Of a stretch of 17,459 nt of DNA, positions 1 to 7,797 are shown one piece after another. A program made the position numbers and the translations under genes. Source of the DNA: an uncultured Butyrivibrio sp. (GTDB lineage: Bacteria; Bacillota; Clostridia; Lachnospirales; Lachnospiraceae); contig CAMVRW010000016.1 in NCBI GenBank assembly GCA_947169985.1, forward strand, positions 1-17,459, written 5' to 3'. The notes beneath the pieces were generated by a model. It was given only the letters and a program-made list of their open reading frames with translations. It was not told the origin of the DNA and did no database searches. Position 1 is the first letter of the stretch. Every line of letters starts with the position of its first letter.

Positions 1-448
1 CTGAAAGCGCTCCAAAGGTCCTTCCGTGGAAAGAGTGGTTCATGGCAATGATCTCGTGATCATTCTTGCCGTCTTTCAGGAAAGCATACTTCCTCGCAGC
101 CTTAAGCGCACCCTCCACAGCCTCTGCTCCGCTGTTGGTCAAGAACACCCTGTCCATTCCGGACACTTCTTTTATCTTCTTTGCTGCCTCAACCGCCGGA
201 ACATTGTAGTAGTAATTGGATGTGTGAAGAAGCTTGTCAATCTGGGCTTTCAGTGCATCATCATAGTCCTTGTAGTGATAACCCAGCGCAAATACTGCGA
301 TACCGGACACAAAATCCAGATATTTCTTGCCCTCCAGATCATAGAGGTAAACTCCCTCGCCTCTGTCCAGCACGATCTGATAACGATTATATGTATGCAA
401 AAGAGCTTTCTCAGCCTCGTCAATGTACTGCTTCATCAATTCACTCAT
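1..448 (-). CDS. argD: Acetylornithine aminotransferase, N-terminal part (runs off the window)
   Basis: Encodes the first 149 residues of a PLP-dependent class III aminotransferase. It converts N-acetylglutamate semialdehyde plus glutamate to N-acetylornithine in the cytoplasm. The N-terminus carries the family pattern of a short helix, the GIAVFALGY segment (about 49-57), the NSGAEA phosphate-binding turn (105-110) and NHSFHGRT (137-144). The catalytic lysine lies beyond the left edge, so the gene is partial here by sampling and shows no sign of being broken. The ATG at 446-448 follows an AGGAG site at 456-460. It is the last visible gene of the leftward argC-GNAT-argJ-argB-argD operon, 52 bp after argB. 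Assignment among class III aminotransferases rests on the sequence and the operon together. Confidence 0.95.
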   Translation of the reverse strand, partial: MSELMKQYIDEAEKALLHTYNRYQIVLDRGEGVYLYDLEGKKYLDFVSGIAVFALGYHYKDYDDALKAQIDKLLHTSNYYYNVPAVEAAKKIKEVSGMDRVFLTNSGAEAVEGALKAARKYAFLKDGKNDHEIIAMNHSFHGRTFGALS

Positions 449-500
449 CACAATTCTCCTATCTATGTCTAAGAATCAGGCCCTAAGATCAAAGTTCACA

Positions 501-1391
501 TCAACCAGCCAGCTCATCACCGTCAGGCATGAACATGGTTCCGATACCCTTATTAGTAAAGATCTCAAGAAGCAGGCAGTGTGGGATTCTACCATCCAGG
601 ATGTGGACTCTGTTTACACCGCCTTTTACTGCATCCGTACAGTTGCCAAGCTTAGGAAGCATGCCTCCGCCTATGTTCCCACTGGCGATCAGGGCATCTG
701 CCTCAGAGCAGGTAAGCCTTGAAATAAAGGTAGAAGGGTCTTTTATATCCTTGTAAACGCCCTCGATATCTGTAAGGAATGCCAGCTTGTCAGCACCAAC
801 TGCTTTTGCTATAGCGCAGGCTGCATCGTCAGCGTTGATATTGAAGGTATCAAAGTTGTCGTCAAGACCGATAGGAGCAATGATCGGAAGGTAGTCATTA
901 TCAAGAAGGTCATATAAAACCTTTGGATCCACCTTGTCAATTTCCCCAACAAAGCCTATGTCCTGTCCGCCGGAAAACTTCTTGGTAACATGCAAAAGTC
1001 CTGAGTCCTTACCGCTTATACCGATGGCCTTAACTCCCAGCTCCTGAACCATGGTCACTAGCTGCTTGTTGACTCTTGAAAGAACCATCTCTGCAATTTC
1101 CATAGTCTCAGAGTCTGTGACACGAAGGCCGTTGACGAACTCCGCCTCCTTGCCAACCTTGTTAACCCAGGAACTGATAGCCTTTCCGCCACCATGTACG
1201 ATGATAGGCTTAAAGCCAACCAGCTTCAAAAGAGTCACATCCGTAATGACATTCTTTTGCAGCTCCTCGTTGCTCATGGCACTTCCGCCGTACTTCACAA
1301 CGATGATCTTGCGATTAAACTTCTGTATATAAGGAAGGGCCTCAACCAGCACCTCCGCTTTCTTCAGTACTTCCTGCATATCCTTGTCCAT
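501..1391 (-). CDS. argB: N-acetylglutamate kinase, arginine-inhibited type
   Basis: Phosphorylates N-acetylglutamate with ATP, the second step of arginine synthesis. It is 296 residues with the amino acid kinase fold: VVKYGGSAM (31-39) and VHGGGK (65-70) bind nucleotide and substrate, and the end of the protein has the family [15 protein letters not shown] segment. About 25 residues precede the first strand. In characterised family members such an N-terminal helix, with the C-terminal segment, accompanies hexamer formation and feedback inhibition by arginine, so inhibition is inferred here. The ATG at 1391 is chosen because GGAGGAG lies just upstream (1398-1404); a TTG at 1409 would overlap that site. 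It lies 44 bp after argJ. Confidence 0.96.
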   Translation of the reverse strand: MDKDMQEVLKKAEVLVEALPYIQKFNRKIIVVKYGGSAMSNEELQKNVITDVTLLKLVGFKPIIVHGGGKAISSWVNKVGKEAEFVNGLRVTDSETMEIAEMVLSRVNKQLVTMVQELGVKAIGISGKDSGLLHVTKKFSGGQDIGFVGEIDKVDPKVLYDLLDNDYLPIIAPIGLDDNFDTFNINADDAACAIAKAVGADKLAFLTDIEGVYKDIKDPSTFISRLTCSEADALIASGNIGGGMLPKLGNCTDAVKGGVNRVHILDGRIPHCLLLEIFTNKGIGTMFMPDGDELAG

Positions 1392-1435
1392 GTCACTCTC
1401 CTCCTTCAATCTGCGCTCCTACATTGCAACAGGCA

Positions 1436-2659
1436 TTAAGATCTGTAATCTGCGTTAATCTTTACATAATCATAAGTGAGATCACATCCCCAGGCTGTAG
1501 CCTCCTGATCCCCCTCATTCATGTTTACAAAAACAGTAACAGCGTCAGCCTTCATTATCTTCAGGGCCTCATCCTCATCAAATACGATAGGTGTTCCCTT
1601 GTCAAAGACCTTCAGCTTTCCATTGACGCTCTCAAAGTACAGCTCCACATCATTCTGATCAAACTGTGCTCCTGAATAGCCCATAGCACACAGGAACCTT
1701 CCGAAGTTGGCATCACAGCCGTAAATAGCAGCCTTTGAAAGGTTTGAGCCAACAATTGCCCTTGAAAGAGTCCTTGCATCCTCCTTGCTCTTAGCACCAA
1801 CAACCGTTGCTTCAAAGAGCTTACTAGCACCTTCTCCGTCAGCAGCCATCTTCTTTGCCAGGAACTTGCAAACAAAGTCCAGGGCCTCTTTAAAGGTCTC
1901 AAAGTCGCTTCCCTTTGAACTGATCTCAGGGTTCCCAGCCTCTCCGTTAGCCATTATCAGTAAGGTGTCATTTGTAGAGGTATCTCCGTCAACTGTTATC
2001 ATGTTAAAAGAGTCTTTTACCACCTCTGAAAGTGCTTCCTGAAGCAGGTCCTTCTTTATGAAAAGATCTGTTGTAAGGAACGCAAGCATTGTACACATAT
2101 TGGGGTGGATCATGCCTGAGCCCTTGCTCATTCCACCAAGGGTAACTTCCTTTCCGCCAATCTCAAAACTTACAGCCACTTCCTTATTAACAGTATCTGT
2201 GGTCATGATAGCCTTTGAAGCAGCTGTTCCGGCCTCAAGGCTTCCATCTAAAGTCTTACTCATGGTATTTACACCATTTACCAGCTTATCCACAGGAAGC
2301 TGCATTCCGATAACTCCGGTAGAAGCCACAGCAACAGACTCAAATGGAACCGAAAGGGCTGCTTCCACAGCCTTGGCTGTTGCCTCGCAGGCATCAAAGC
2401 CTTCCTTACCGGTGCAGGCATTGGCAATTCCTGAATTAACAACCACTGCATGCATGGGCTCTCCGGATTTTACTATCTTCATATCCCACTGGACACAGGC
2501 TGCCTTAACCACGTTTGAAGTAAAAGTTCCTGCGCTTACACAGGGAGTTTTGGAAAAGACAAAGGCCATGTCTGTCCTTCCCTGATACTTTATGTTTGCC
2601 TCGCAGCTGCTGGCCTGAAATCCCTTTGCAGCTGTAACACCGCCTTCTATCTGCTTCAT
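1436..2659 (-). CDS. argJ: Bifunctional ornithine acetyltransferase / N-acetylglutamate synthase
   Basis: Transfers the acetyl group from N-acetylornithine to glutamate, closing the acetyl cycle. Some members also make N-acetylglutamate from acetyl-CoA, which cannot be read from the sequence. It is 407 residues and cleaves itself before a conserved Thr. The STGVIG motif is at 113-118 and the cleavage site lies in KGSGMIHPNMCTML (179-192), with Thr190 as predicted nucleophile. The residue before it is Cys189, where Ala is usual. The ATG at 2659 has GGAGG five bases upstream; a GTG at 2674 is in frame but would overlap the preceding gene. It sits 11 bp after the GNAT gene and 44 bp before argB, so it is probably co-transcribed. 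Confidence 0.96.
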   Translation of the reverse strand: MKQIEGGVTAAKGFQASSCEANIKYQGRTDMAFVFSKTPCVSAGTFTSNVVKAACVQWDMKIVKSGEPMHAVVVNSGIANACTGKEGFDACEATAKAVEAALSVPFESVAVASTGVIGMQLPVDKLVNGVNTMSKTLDGSLEAGTAASKAIMTTDTVNKEVAVSFEIGGKEVTLGGMSKGSGMIHPNMCTMLAFLTTDLFIKKDLLQEALSEVVKDSFNMITVDGDTSTNDTLLIMANGEAGNPEISSKGSDFETFKEALDFVCKFLAKKMAADGEGASKLFEATVVGAKSKEDARTLSRAIVGSNLSKAAIYGCDANFGRFLCAMGYSGAQFDQNDVELYFESVNGKLKVFDKGTPIVFDEDEALKIMKADAVTVFVNMNEGDQEATAWGCDLTYDYVKINADYRS

Positions 2660-2670
2660 GTTCCCTCCAT

Positions 2671-3114
2671 TCACTTATTAAATACTGTGAGGTTTCCCTC
2701 ATTCAGTGCAAAATCATAGTAGTTAAGGTCTTCTCTGAGAGTCCAGCCCATCTTCTGCCAGAACTTATTACCTACCACGTTGGTAACAAAAGCATTTAGG
2801 CAGACCTTGTTGATCTGCTCCTTTTCAAGCTGCTTGCAGCAGAACTCCACCATCTTTCTGCCTATTCCGTGCATTCTGTACTCTTCACTAACACATACGT
2901 GATATAAGCAGGCTCTTCTGCCGTCATGGCCACATAAAATAGCACCCACTATCTTTCCATCCTTCTCGTACACTGCACTGGTGGTAGGATTTCTTTTCAA
3001 AAATCTCTCAACGCCTTCCCTGGAATCATCCATGGAACGCATTCCAAATCCATGAATAGATTTCCAAAGGGCATACACATTATCGTAATCTTCACATGTC
3101 ATTACACGAACCAA
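2671..3114 (-). CDS. GNAT-family N-acetyltransferase inside the arginine operon
   Basis: A 147-residue single-domain GCN5-related acetyltransferase. The acetyl-CoA pyrophosphate loop is visible as YRMHGIGRKM (motif A, R/Q-x-x-G-x-G/A), followed by a late aromatic/Phe-Trp segment (GNKFWQKMGW) usual for the fold. The substrate is not known. Its place between argC and argJ suggests an acetylation linked to arginine synthesis, possibly making N-acetylglutamate as short GNAT-type synthases do, but nothing in the sequence proves it. It resembles the YpeA-like branch of GNAT proteins. The start is read as TTG at 3112-3114 because GAGGTG lies six bases upstream and gives MVRVMTCEDYDNVYALW, a normal beginning for the family. 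The ATG at 3102 is 18 bases from the same site. It starts 13 bp after argC ends. Confidence 0.85.
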   Translation of the reverse strand: MVRVMTCEDYDNVYALWKSIHGFGMRSMDDSREGVERFLKRNPTTSAVYEKDGKIVGAILCGHDGRRACLYHVCVSEEYRMHGIGRKMVEFCCKQLEKEQINKVCLNAFVTNVVGNKFWQKMGWTLREDLNYYDFALNEGNLTVFNK

Positions 3115-3120
3115 AGCTAT

Positions 3121-3126
3121 CACCTC
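3121..3126 (-). promoter_or_regulatory. Ribosome binding site that selects a TTG start for the GNAT gene
   Basis: GAGGTG on the minus strand lies just after the argC stop codon (3128-3130) and six bases before TTG at 3112-3114. No other purine-rich site serves the in-frame ATG at 3100-3102. This supports translation from TTG, a weak start that would keep this protein low relative to argC and argJ. That last point is inference. Confidence 0.7.
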
Positions 3127-3127
3127 T

Positions 3128-4180
3128 TTATGGGAATAATGGAACCAGGTCAAGGCCTGTGTTTTCCTCAAGTCCAAACATTATGTTCATATTCTGAACT
3201 GCCTGTCCTGCTGCACCTTTCACAAGATTGTCAATTGCGCCCATCATTATGATACGGCCTGTTCTCTCATCAATTTTAAACCCAATATCGACAAAATTGC
3301 TACCTTCAACCCATCTGGTCTCAGGATAGATTCCATCATCCAGAAGTCTTATGAAGTGCTCTTTTCCATAGTATTTTTCGTATGCTGCCCTAACTTCTGC
3401 TTTTGTAGGAAGATCGCCGTCCTTCTTTATAAGAGTTGCATACTCAGTTGCAAGGATTCCCCTGTTCATAGGAGCAAGATGAGGTGTGAAGTTAAGAAGT
3501 AGCTCTTTTCCTGCGGCGTAGCCAAGCTGCTCCTCGATCTCGGGAGTGTGTCTGTGATTGGCAACACCATAGGGCTTTGCTGACTCATTGACTTCGCAGT
3601 AGAGGTTTGCGACCTTCGCTCCACGACCGGCACCGGAAACACCGGAAAGTGCATCTATAATAAGAGTGTCCGGATCGATCAGTCCCTCTTTTACCAGAGG
3701 ATAGGCCGTGAGGATCGAGCAGGTGGTGTAGCATCCGGGATTGGCTAAAAGCCTTGCACCCTTTATCTTGTCCCTGTTGATCTCGCAAAGACCGTACACA
3801 GCTTCTTCTATATACTGTGGAGCCTTGTGCTCTATCTTGTACCACTTCTCGTATACGGAAACATCCTTTAATCTGAAGTCAGCAGAAAGATCAATAATCT
3901 TTACCTTATTAAGGATCTCATCATTAACAAGGGATGCGCACAGGCCCTGGGGAGTAGCTGTAAAAATGACGTCGCACTCTTTTGACAGCTCGTCCATGTT
4001 ATCGTCCAGGCACTTGGCATCTACTAATTTAAAGAGATTTCCGTAAATGCTGCTGTACTTTTCATCTATATAACTTCTGGAGCCGTACCACACAACCTGC
4101 GCCTTAGGATGTCCCTGAATAAGTCTTACGATCTCCGCTCCTGCATAGCCTGTAGCTCCGATGATTCCTACCTTTATCAT
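3128..4180 (-). CDS. argC: N-acetyl-gamma-glutamyl-phosphate reductase
   Basis: NADPH-dependent reduction of N-acetylglutamyl phosphate to the semialdehyde, the third step of arginine synthesis. It is 350 residues, a normal length. The Rossmann entry VGIIGATGYAGAE is at 4-16, the catalytic Cys150 lies in ANPGCYTT, and the later HRHTPEIEEQLG segment is typical of the family. The ATG at 4180 begins MIKVGIIGATG exactly as in homologues and has AAAGGA upstream at a rather long spacing of about eleven bases. A TTG at 4219 is in frame but adds residues foreign to the family. It is the first gene of the leftward arginine operon, driven by the promoter at 4229-4257. Confidence 0.96.
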   Translation of the reverse strand: MIKVGIIGATGYAGAEIVRLIQGHPKAQVVWYGSRSYIDEKYSSIYGNLFKLVDAKCLDDNMDELSKECDVIFTATPQGLCASLVNDEILNKVKIIDLSADFRLKDVSVYEKWYKIEHKAPQYIEEAVYGLCEINRDKIKGARLLANPGCYTTCSILTAYPLVKEGLIDPDTLIIDALSGVSGAGRGAKVANLYCEVNESAKPYGVANHRHTPEIEEQLGYAAGKELLLNFTPHLAPMNRGILATEYATLIKKDGDLPTKAEVRAAYEKYYGKEHFIRLLDDGIYPETRWVEGSNFVDIGFKIDERTGRIIMMGAIDNLVKGAAGQAVQNMNIMFGLEENTGLDLVPLFP

Positions 4181-4228
4181 AGTATTCCCGGTCCTTTCAT
4201 TAACTGTCTGATGCAACAAATTTGTTTA

Positions 4229-4257
4229 AGTATACGTCCGCTAAATGAATATTGCAA
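4229..4257 (-). promoter_or_regulatory. Promoter of the argC-GNAT-argJ-argB-argD operon
   Basis: On the minus strand TTGCAA (4252-4257) and TATACT (4229-4234) are separated by exactly 17 bp, a good sigma-A type promoter. Transcription would begin near 4222, about 40 bases before the argC ATG. An ARG-box-like TGAAT...TGCA sequence (4246-4256) covers the -35 element, which fits repression by an ArgR/AhrC protein. Confidence 0.65.
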
Positions 4258-4338
4258 TAGCTTTCCTAAATAAATATGCAAATATTTGCCAGTATTTAAA
4301 TATTTATGCAAATTACTATTGCATTTTATACATTTTAG
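4243..4338. promoter_or_regulatory. Divergent arginine operator region with ARG-box-like sites
   Basis: AT-rich stretch between argC and argG. The sequence at 4265-4282 matches 14 of 18 positions of the Bacillus-type ARG box (CATGAATAAAAATKCAAK). The one at 4295-4312 matches 11 of 18, with most mismatches A/T exchanges. Both end in TATGCAAA or TTATGCAAA and lie 30 bp apart. Poorer half-sites overlap the -35 of each divergent promoter. A perfect 12-bp palindrome, GCAAATATTTGC, is at 4278-4289. The arrangement suggests one ArgR/AhrC complex controlling both directions; no argR gene is in the window. The matches are by eye. Confidence 0.6.
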
Positions 4339-4347
4339 GTTTATATT
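4319..4347 (+). promoter_or_regulatory. argG: Promoter of argG
   Basis: TTGCAT (4319-4324) and TATATT (4342-4347) are separated by 17 bp. The -35 is weak and the -10 good. Transcription would begin near 4354, leaving a leader of about 42 bases with the ribosome site AAGAAGGAAA before the ATG at 4396. Confidence 0.5.
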
Positions 4348-4395
4348 AGAGCCAACATTGAAAAATGAAGCAAAAAAGAAAGAAGGAAATCTATT

Positions 4396-5619
4396 ATGGC
4401 TAAAGAAAAAGTAATACTCGCTTACTCAGGTGGACTTGATACTACAGCTATCATTCCATGGCTTAAAGAGAACTTTGATTACGAAGTTGTTTGTGTTTGT
4501 ATCGACTGCGGTCAGGAAGAAGAGCTTGACGGTCTTGATGAAAGAGCTAAGAGCTGCGGCGCAAGTAAGCTCTACATATTAGATGTAGTTGATGAGTTCT
4601 GTGACGAATACATCGTTCCCTGCGTAATGGCTCATGCTGTTTATGAGAACAAGTATCTTCTTGGTACATCAATGGCTCGTCCTCTTATCGCAAAGAAGCT
4701 GGTTGAGATTGCCAGAAAAGAAGGCGCTGTTGCTATCTGCCACGGTGCTACAGGTAAGGGAAATGACCAGATCCGTTTCGAGCTTGGTATCAAGGCTCTG
4801 GCACCGGACATCAAGATCATCGCAGCCTGGAGAAATGACAAGTGGACAATGGATTCCCGTGAGTCAGAGATCGAGTATTGCCGTCAGCATGGAATCAATC
4901 TTCCATTCTCAGCTGACTCAAGCTATAGCCGTGACAGAAACCTTTGGCATATTTCCCATGAGGGCCTGGAGCTTGAGGATCCTTCCCTTGAGCCCAACTA
5001 CAAGCATCTCCTTGTTCTTGGCAAGACTCCGGAAGAAGCTCCTGACACACCAACAACCGTTACAATGACCTTCGAAGGCGGAATTCCAAAGTCCGTTAAC
5101 GGAAAAGAGATGAAGGTGTCCGATATCATTCGTACCCTGAATAAGCTGGGCGGCGAGAACGGAATCGGAATTGTTGATATCGTTGAGAACCGTGTAGTAG
5201 GCATGAAGAGCCGTGGCGTTTATGAGACTCCCGGAGGAACTATCCTCTACGAGGCACATCAGCAGCTTGAAGAGTTGATTTTAGACCGTGATACCTATAC
5301 AATGAAAAAAGATATGGGCAACAAGTTTGCCGATCTAGTATATGAAGGGAAATGGTTCACTCCTCTTCGCGAAGCACAGCAGGCATTTATCGAATCAACA
5401 CAGAAGTACGTTACCGGTGAAGTTACCTTCAAGCTCTACAAGGGCAACATCATCAAGGCAGGTACAAAGTCTCCATACTCTCTCTACAACGAGAGCATCG
5501 CATCATTCAAGACCGGAGACCTCTACGATCACCACGATGCTGAAGGCTTCATCAATCTCTTCGGACTTTCATCAAAGGTTCGCGCTATGAAGATGCAGGA
5601 AGTTGAGAAGAACAAATAA
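4396..5619 (+). CDS. argG: Argininosuccinate synthase
   Basis: Joins citrulline and aspartate with ATP to form argininosuccinate, the penultimate step of arginine synthesis. It is 407 residues, the usual length for the shorter bacterial type. The ATP-pyrophosphatase P-loop AYSGGLDTT is at 9-17, and the CHGATGKGNDQIRFE region and the later DSRESEIEYC and SYSRDRNLWHISHEG segments are all family hallmarks. The ATG at 4396 is preceded by GAAGGAAAT. It is transcribed away from argC across the shared operator region. No argH follows; instead a DUF1294 gene begins six bases after the stop, with no terminator in between, so the next two genes are probably in the same unit. Confidence 0.97.
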   Translation: MAKEKVILAYSGGLDTTAIIPWLKENFDYEVVCVCIDCGQEEELDGLDERAKSCGASKLYILDVVDEFCDEYIVPCVMAHAVYENKYLLGTSMARPLIAKKLVEIARKEGAVAICHGATGKGNDQIRFELGIKALAPDIKIIAAWRNDKWTMDSRESEIEYCRQHGINLPFSADSSYSRDRNLWHISHEGLELEDPSLEPNYKHLLVLGKTPEEAPDTPTTVTMTFEGGIPKSVNGKEMKVSDIIRTLNKLGGENGIGIVDIVENRVVGMKSRGVYETPGGTILYEAHQQLEELILDRDTYTMKKDMGNKFADLVYEGKWFTPLREAQQAFIESTQKYVTGEVTFKLYKGNIIKAGTKSPYSLYNESIASFKTGDLYDHHDAEGFINLFGLSSKVRAMKMQEVEKNK

Positions 5620-5625
5620 TATTAG

Positions 5626-5919
5626 ATGAAGTCCATCTTCTTTTTTGCCGGATATTTTATAGTAATGAACATCTTAGGGTTCGCCTTGATGGGAATTGAT
5701 AAAAGGAAAGCTCAGCGTAGCGCCTATCGAATCCCCGAGGCGACCCTTTTTACGATTGCAATCATGGGCGGAAGCCTTGGCAGCGTACTTGGTATGTACC
5801 TGTTCAGACATAAGACAAAACATTGGTATTTTAAGCTGGGAATGCCTATAATATTAGTATTACAGGTGGCGCTTGCCGTTCTTTTGATTCTCAGTCCGCT
5901 TGATTTTAAATTTATGTAA
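5626..5919 (+). CDS. Small DUF1294-family membrane protein
   Basis: A 97-residue protein of the DUF1294 family, whose function is not known. The segment GIDKRKAQRSAYRIPEATL (about 23-41), followed by GGSLGSVLGMYLFRHKTKH, is the recognisable core. Three hydrophobic stretches (about 4-22, 42-61 and 71-92) suggest an integral membrane protein with the charged Lys/Arg loop in the cytoplasm. The ATG comes six bases after the argG stop. There is no clear ribosome site, so translation may depend on coupling to argG. The response regulator gene begins 13 bases after this stop. Its presence in an arginine-controlled unit is unexplained. Confidence 0.85.
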   Translation: MKSIFFFAGYFIVMNILGFALMGIDKRKAQRSAYRIPEATLFTIAIMGGSLGSVLGMYLFRHKTKHWYFKLGMPIILVLQVALAVLLILSPLDFKFM

Positions 5920-5932
5920 TGGGGTACAGGGT

Positions 5933-6658
5933 ATGCACTTAGCAGTATGCGACGACAATATAGCTGACAGAAAGCAGACAGAAAGGCTTCTCGGAAGACA
6001 ATCTGACCGTATCTTCAAAGAGACCGGAGAGCGCATCTACATTGACTCCTTTGGGAACGTGGAGGCATTTCTTCACAATCCCCAGATGTATCATGGGCTT
6101 TTCGTAGATATGGTTGGAAGCCCCATAAACGGCTTTGAAGTTATGAAAAAGCTCCTTGAAGCCGGCGTCTACCGCCCCATCATAATGTGCACCTCCTCCA
6201 TCGACTACAAACTCCTTATGGAGGAAGCAAACATAGATGCCCCTAATATCTATTTTTTGGACAAGCCCATCAAGGTTGCAGAGATCACTGCCATGGTTGA
6301 CATGATCAAGGAACAGACTGTTGAGGGTGAGCCTGAAATAGAGCTAAGAAGCCGTCAAGGTACAGTTTACGCCAAGGGAGACGACATCATTTTTGTTAAA
6401 AGAGCTAAGAATGAGCTCCACGTTTACCTGACAGACGGACAGATCGTTGCCATCTTGGCAGATATCATTAATTTCTACGATGAATGCGGAGCTATCTTCG
6501 ATCAGATGTGTCCCGTCAACGACAACACCTTTATAAATGTGAATCACGTAAAAAAGACATCCTTTGGAAAGGTGGAAATGGATAACGGAGAAACACTTCC
6601 CGTGGCCTTCACCTACAGGAATGCTATTAAGAAAACAAAAGAGTTCATCAACAAATGA
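5933..6658 (+). CDS. LytTR-type response regulator
   Basis: A 241-residue two-domain regulator. The N-terminal receiver has acidic residues Asp7 and Asp8, phosphoacceptor Asp59 in LFVDMVG, switch Thr87 and conserved Lys111 in LDKP. The C-terminal LytTR DNA-binding domain runs from about 140 to 241, with the typical late segment VNDNTFINVNHVKK. LytTR regulators usually answer a membrane histidine kinase and control peptide, bacteriocin or surface functions; no kinase gene is in the window. The ATG at 5933 gives MHLAVCDDN, a standard receiver beginning, with GGGG eight bases upstream. A TTG further upstream in the DUF1294 gene is less likely. Probably co-transcribed with argG and DUF1294. Confidence 0.92.
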   Translation: MHLAVCDDNIADRKQTERLLGRQSDRIFKETGERIYIDSFGNVEAFLHNPQMYHGLFVDMVGSPINGFEVMKKLLEAGVYRPIIMCTSSIDYKLLMEEANIDAPNIYFLDKPIKVAEITAMVDMIKEQTVEGEPEIELRSRQGTVYAKGDDIIFVKRAKNELHVYLTDGQIVAILADIINFYDECGAIFDQMCPVNDNTFINVNHVKKTSFGKVEMDNGETLPVAFTYRNAIKKTKEFINK

Positions 6659-6674
6659 TGGACTCTTTCTTTTC
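6631..6674. terminator. Bidirectional terminator spanning the LytTR stop codon
   Basis: A 12-bp stem, 6639-6650 with 6656-6667, has one G-T pair and a five-base loop. The TGA stop (6656-6658) lies in the right arm. The rightward transcript continues into TTTCTTTTC. The leftward transcript from lacI would continue into CTCTTTTGTTTTCTT. One structure therefore serves both converging genes. Confidence 0.8.
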
Positions 6675-7695
6675 ACCCTATTTTCTTTACACTCTCTCCT
6701 TCAACCATGTGTCCTTCAAGAATAAGGACACCCTGGCGATATCTCTCCTTACTTATCTTTCTGATAAGATTAAGAACTGCGTTTCTTCCCATTTCGTAGG
6801 AGTCTACTCCATAGGTTGTAAGCTTAATATCCCCAAGTCTTGGATAAATGTAGTTATCAAAGCTAACTATGGAAATATCTTCAGGAACCTTTAAGCCTTT
6901 TTCTGCAAGTTTCTTTATAAGAACTGTGGCAGTGAGATCACAGCTGCAAACAAAGGCAGTTGGCATCTTCTCAGGAAGCTTAATGAACTTGCTTCCATCA
7001 GTGATCTTATCCGCCTCACACCTGTCAGGAATAAGCCATTCCTCTTTAAAGTCAATTCCATGCTCCAAAAGAGACTTCCTGTAACCAAAATACCTGTCTG
7101 TAATGGTCCCCGATGACAGGACAGTGCCCACAAAGGCAATATTCCTGTGCCCCATTTCATAGAGGTAGTTAGTCAGGCAATAGGCTCCGTTATAGCTGTC
7201 AGCCACAACTGCATCTTCATTGCCTGTATGATAACAGAAATCCAGATAGATCATTGGAATCTCGCACTGGGTCTTCAAGGTTTCAAGGTACTTTTCACTC
7301 AGTTTCCCGATTATCATAAGTCCCTCAACCTTCTTATCACTGATAAGCTTTGGAATCCTGCACTCTTCTTCTGCCTCCGTGCTTAGTATCTCAAGCATGG
7401 AATAGCATCCCTTTTCCATAGCCAGCTGAGATACCTGCTGATGGAGTCTTGAATAAAAAGAGCTGTAATCATCCATATACTGCTCTGAAATAATCAGCCC
7501 TATGGTGTAATTCTTAGTGCCTGCTTCCGCCTTCCTTGACACTGAAGGAATGTACCCCATCTCACCGGCAAGGGAATGAATTCTTTCCCTTAAGGCTTCG
7601 CTCATGCCCTTTTGCCCCGACAGAGCCTTAGAAACAGTTACTGTACTGACGCCAATTCTGTCAGCAATGTCTTTTAACCTTACACTCTTTGCCAT
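6673..7695 (-). CDS. LacI/GalR-family transcriptional regulator
   Basis: A 340-residue repressor of the LacI family. The N-terminal helix-turn-helix with hinge is clear in VRLKDIADRIGVSTVTVSKALSGQKGMS (5-32). The rest is the periplasmic-binding-protein-like sensor domain that binds a sugar or related effector. The ATG at 7695 has AGGAG about seven bases upstream. No sugar transport or hydrolase gene lies beside it, so its ligand and targets cannot be inferred; it may act elsewhere or on itself. It converges on the LytTR gene, sharing a terminator, and diverges from the DUF5721 gene. Confidence 0.93.
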   Translation of the reverse strand: MAKSVRLKDIADRIGVSTVTVSKALSGQKGMSEALRERIHSLAGEMGYIPSVSRKAEAGTKNYTIGLIISEQYMDDYSSFYSRLHQQVSQLAMEKGCYSMLEILSTEAEEECRIPKLISDKKVEGLMIIGKLSEKYLETLKTQCEIPMIYLDFCYHTGNEDAVVADSYNGAYCLTNYLYEMGHRNIAFVGTVLSSGTITDRYFGYRKSLLEHGIDFKEEWLIPDRCEADKITDGSKFIKLPEKMPTAFVCSCDLTATVLIKKLAEKGLKVPEDISIVSFDNYIYPRLGDIKLTTYGVDSYEMGRNAVLNLIRKISKERYRQGVLILEGHMVEGESVKKIG

Positions 7696-7732
7696 ATGAA
7701 GCTCCTACAAGCTGGTTGACGCTGCTACTAGT

Positions 7733-7738
7733 ATTATA
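7733..7738 (-). promoter_or_regulatory. -10 element upstream of the LacI-family gene
   Basis: A perfect TATAAT on the minus strand (ATTATA on plus), 37 bases before the ATG. No convincing -35 element is found at 16-18 bp, so the promoter may be weak or activator dependent. Confidence 0.45.
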
Positions 7739-7797
7739 GCCTATTTCATTGAATAAAAATACATAAAATTATTAATGCAGCAAAAAAGCTATTAATC

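Noticed and set aside
2058..2585. A 175-codon open frame on the plus strand opposite argJ.
   Set aside because: It is a shadow of the argJ coding strand, with low-complexity Ser/Thr/Pro content and no ribosome site.
7724..7740. GCTA-N9-TAGC with an internal ACTAGT as a LacI-family operator.
   Set aside because: The symmetry is poor and does not resemble the central CG-type operators of the family.
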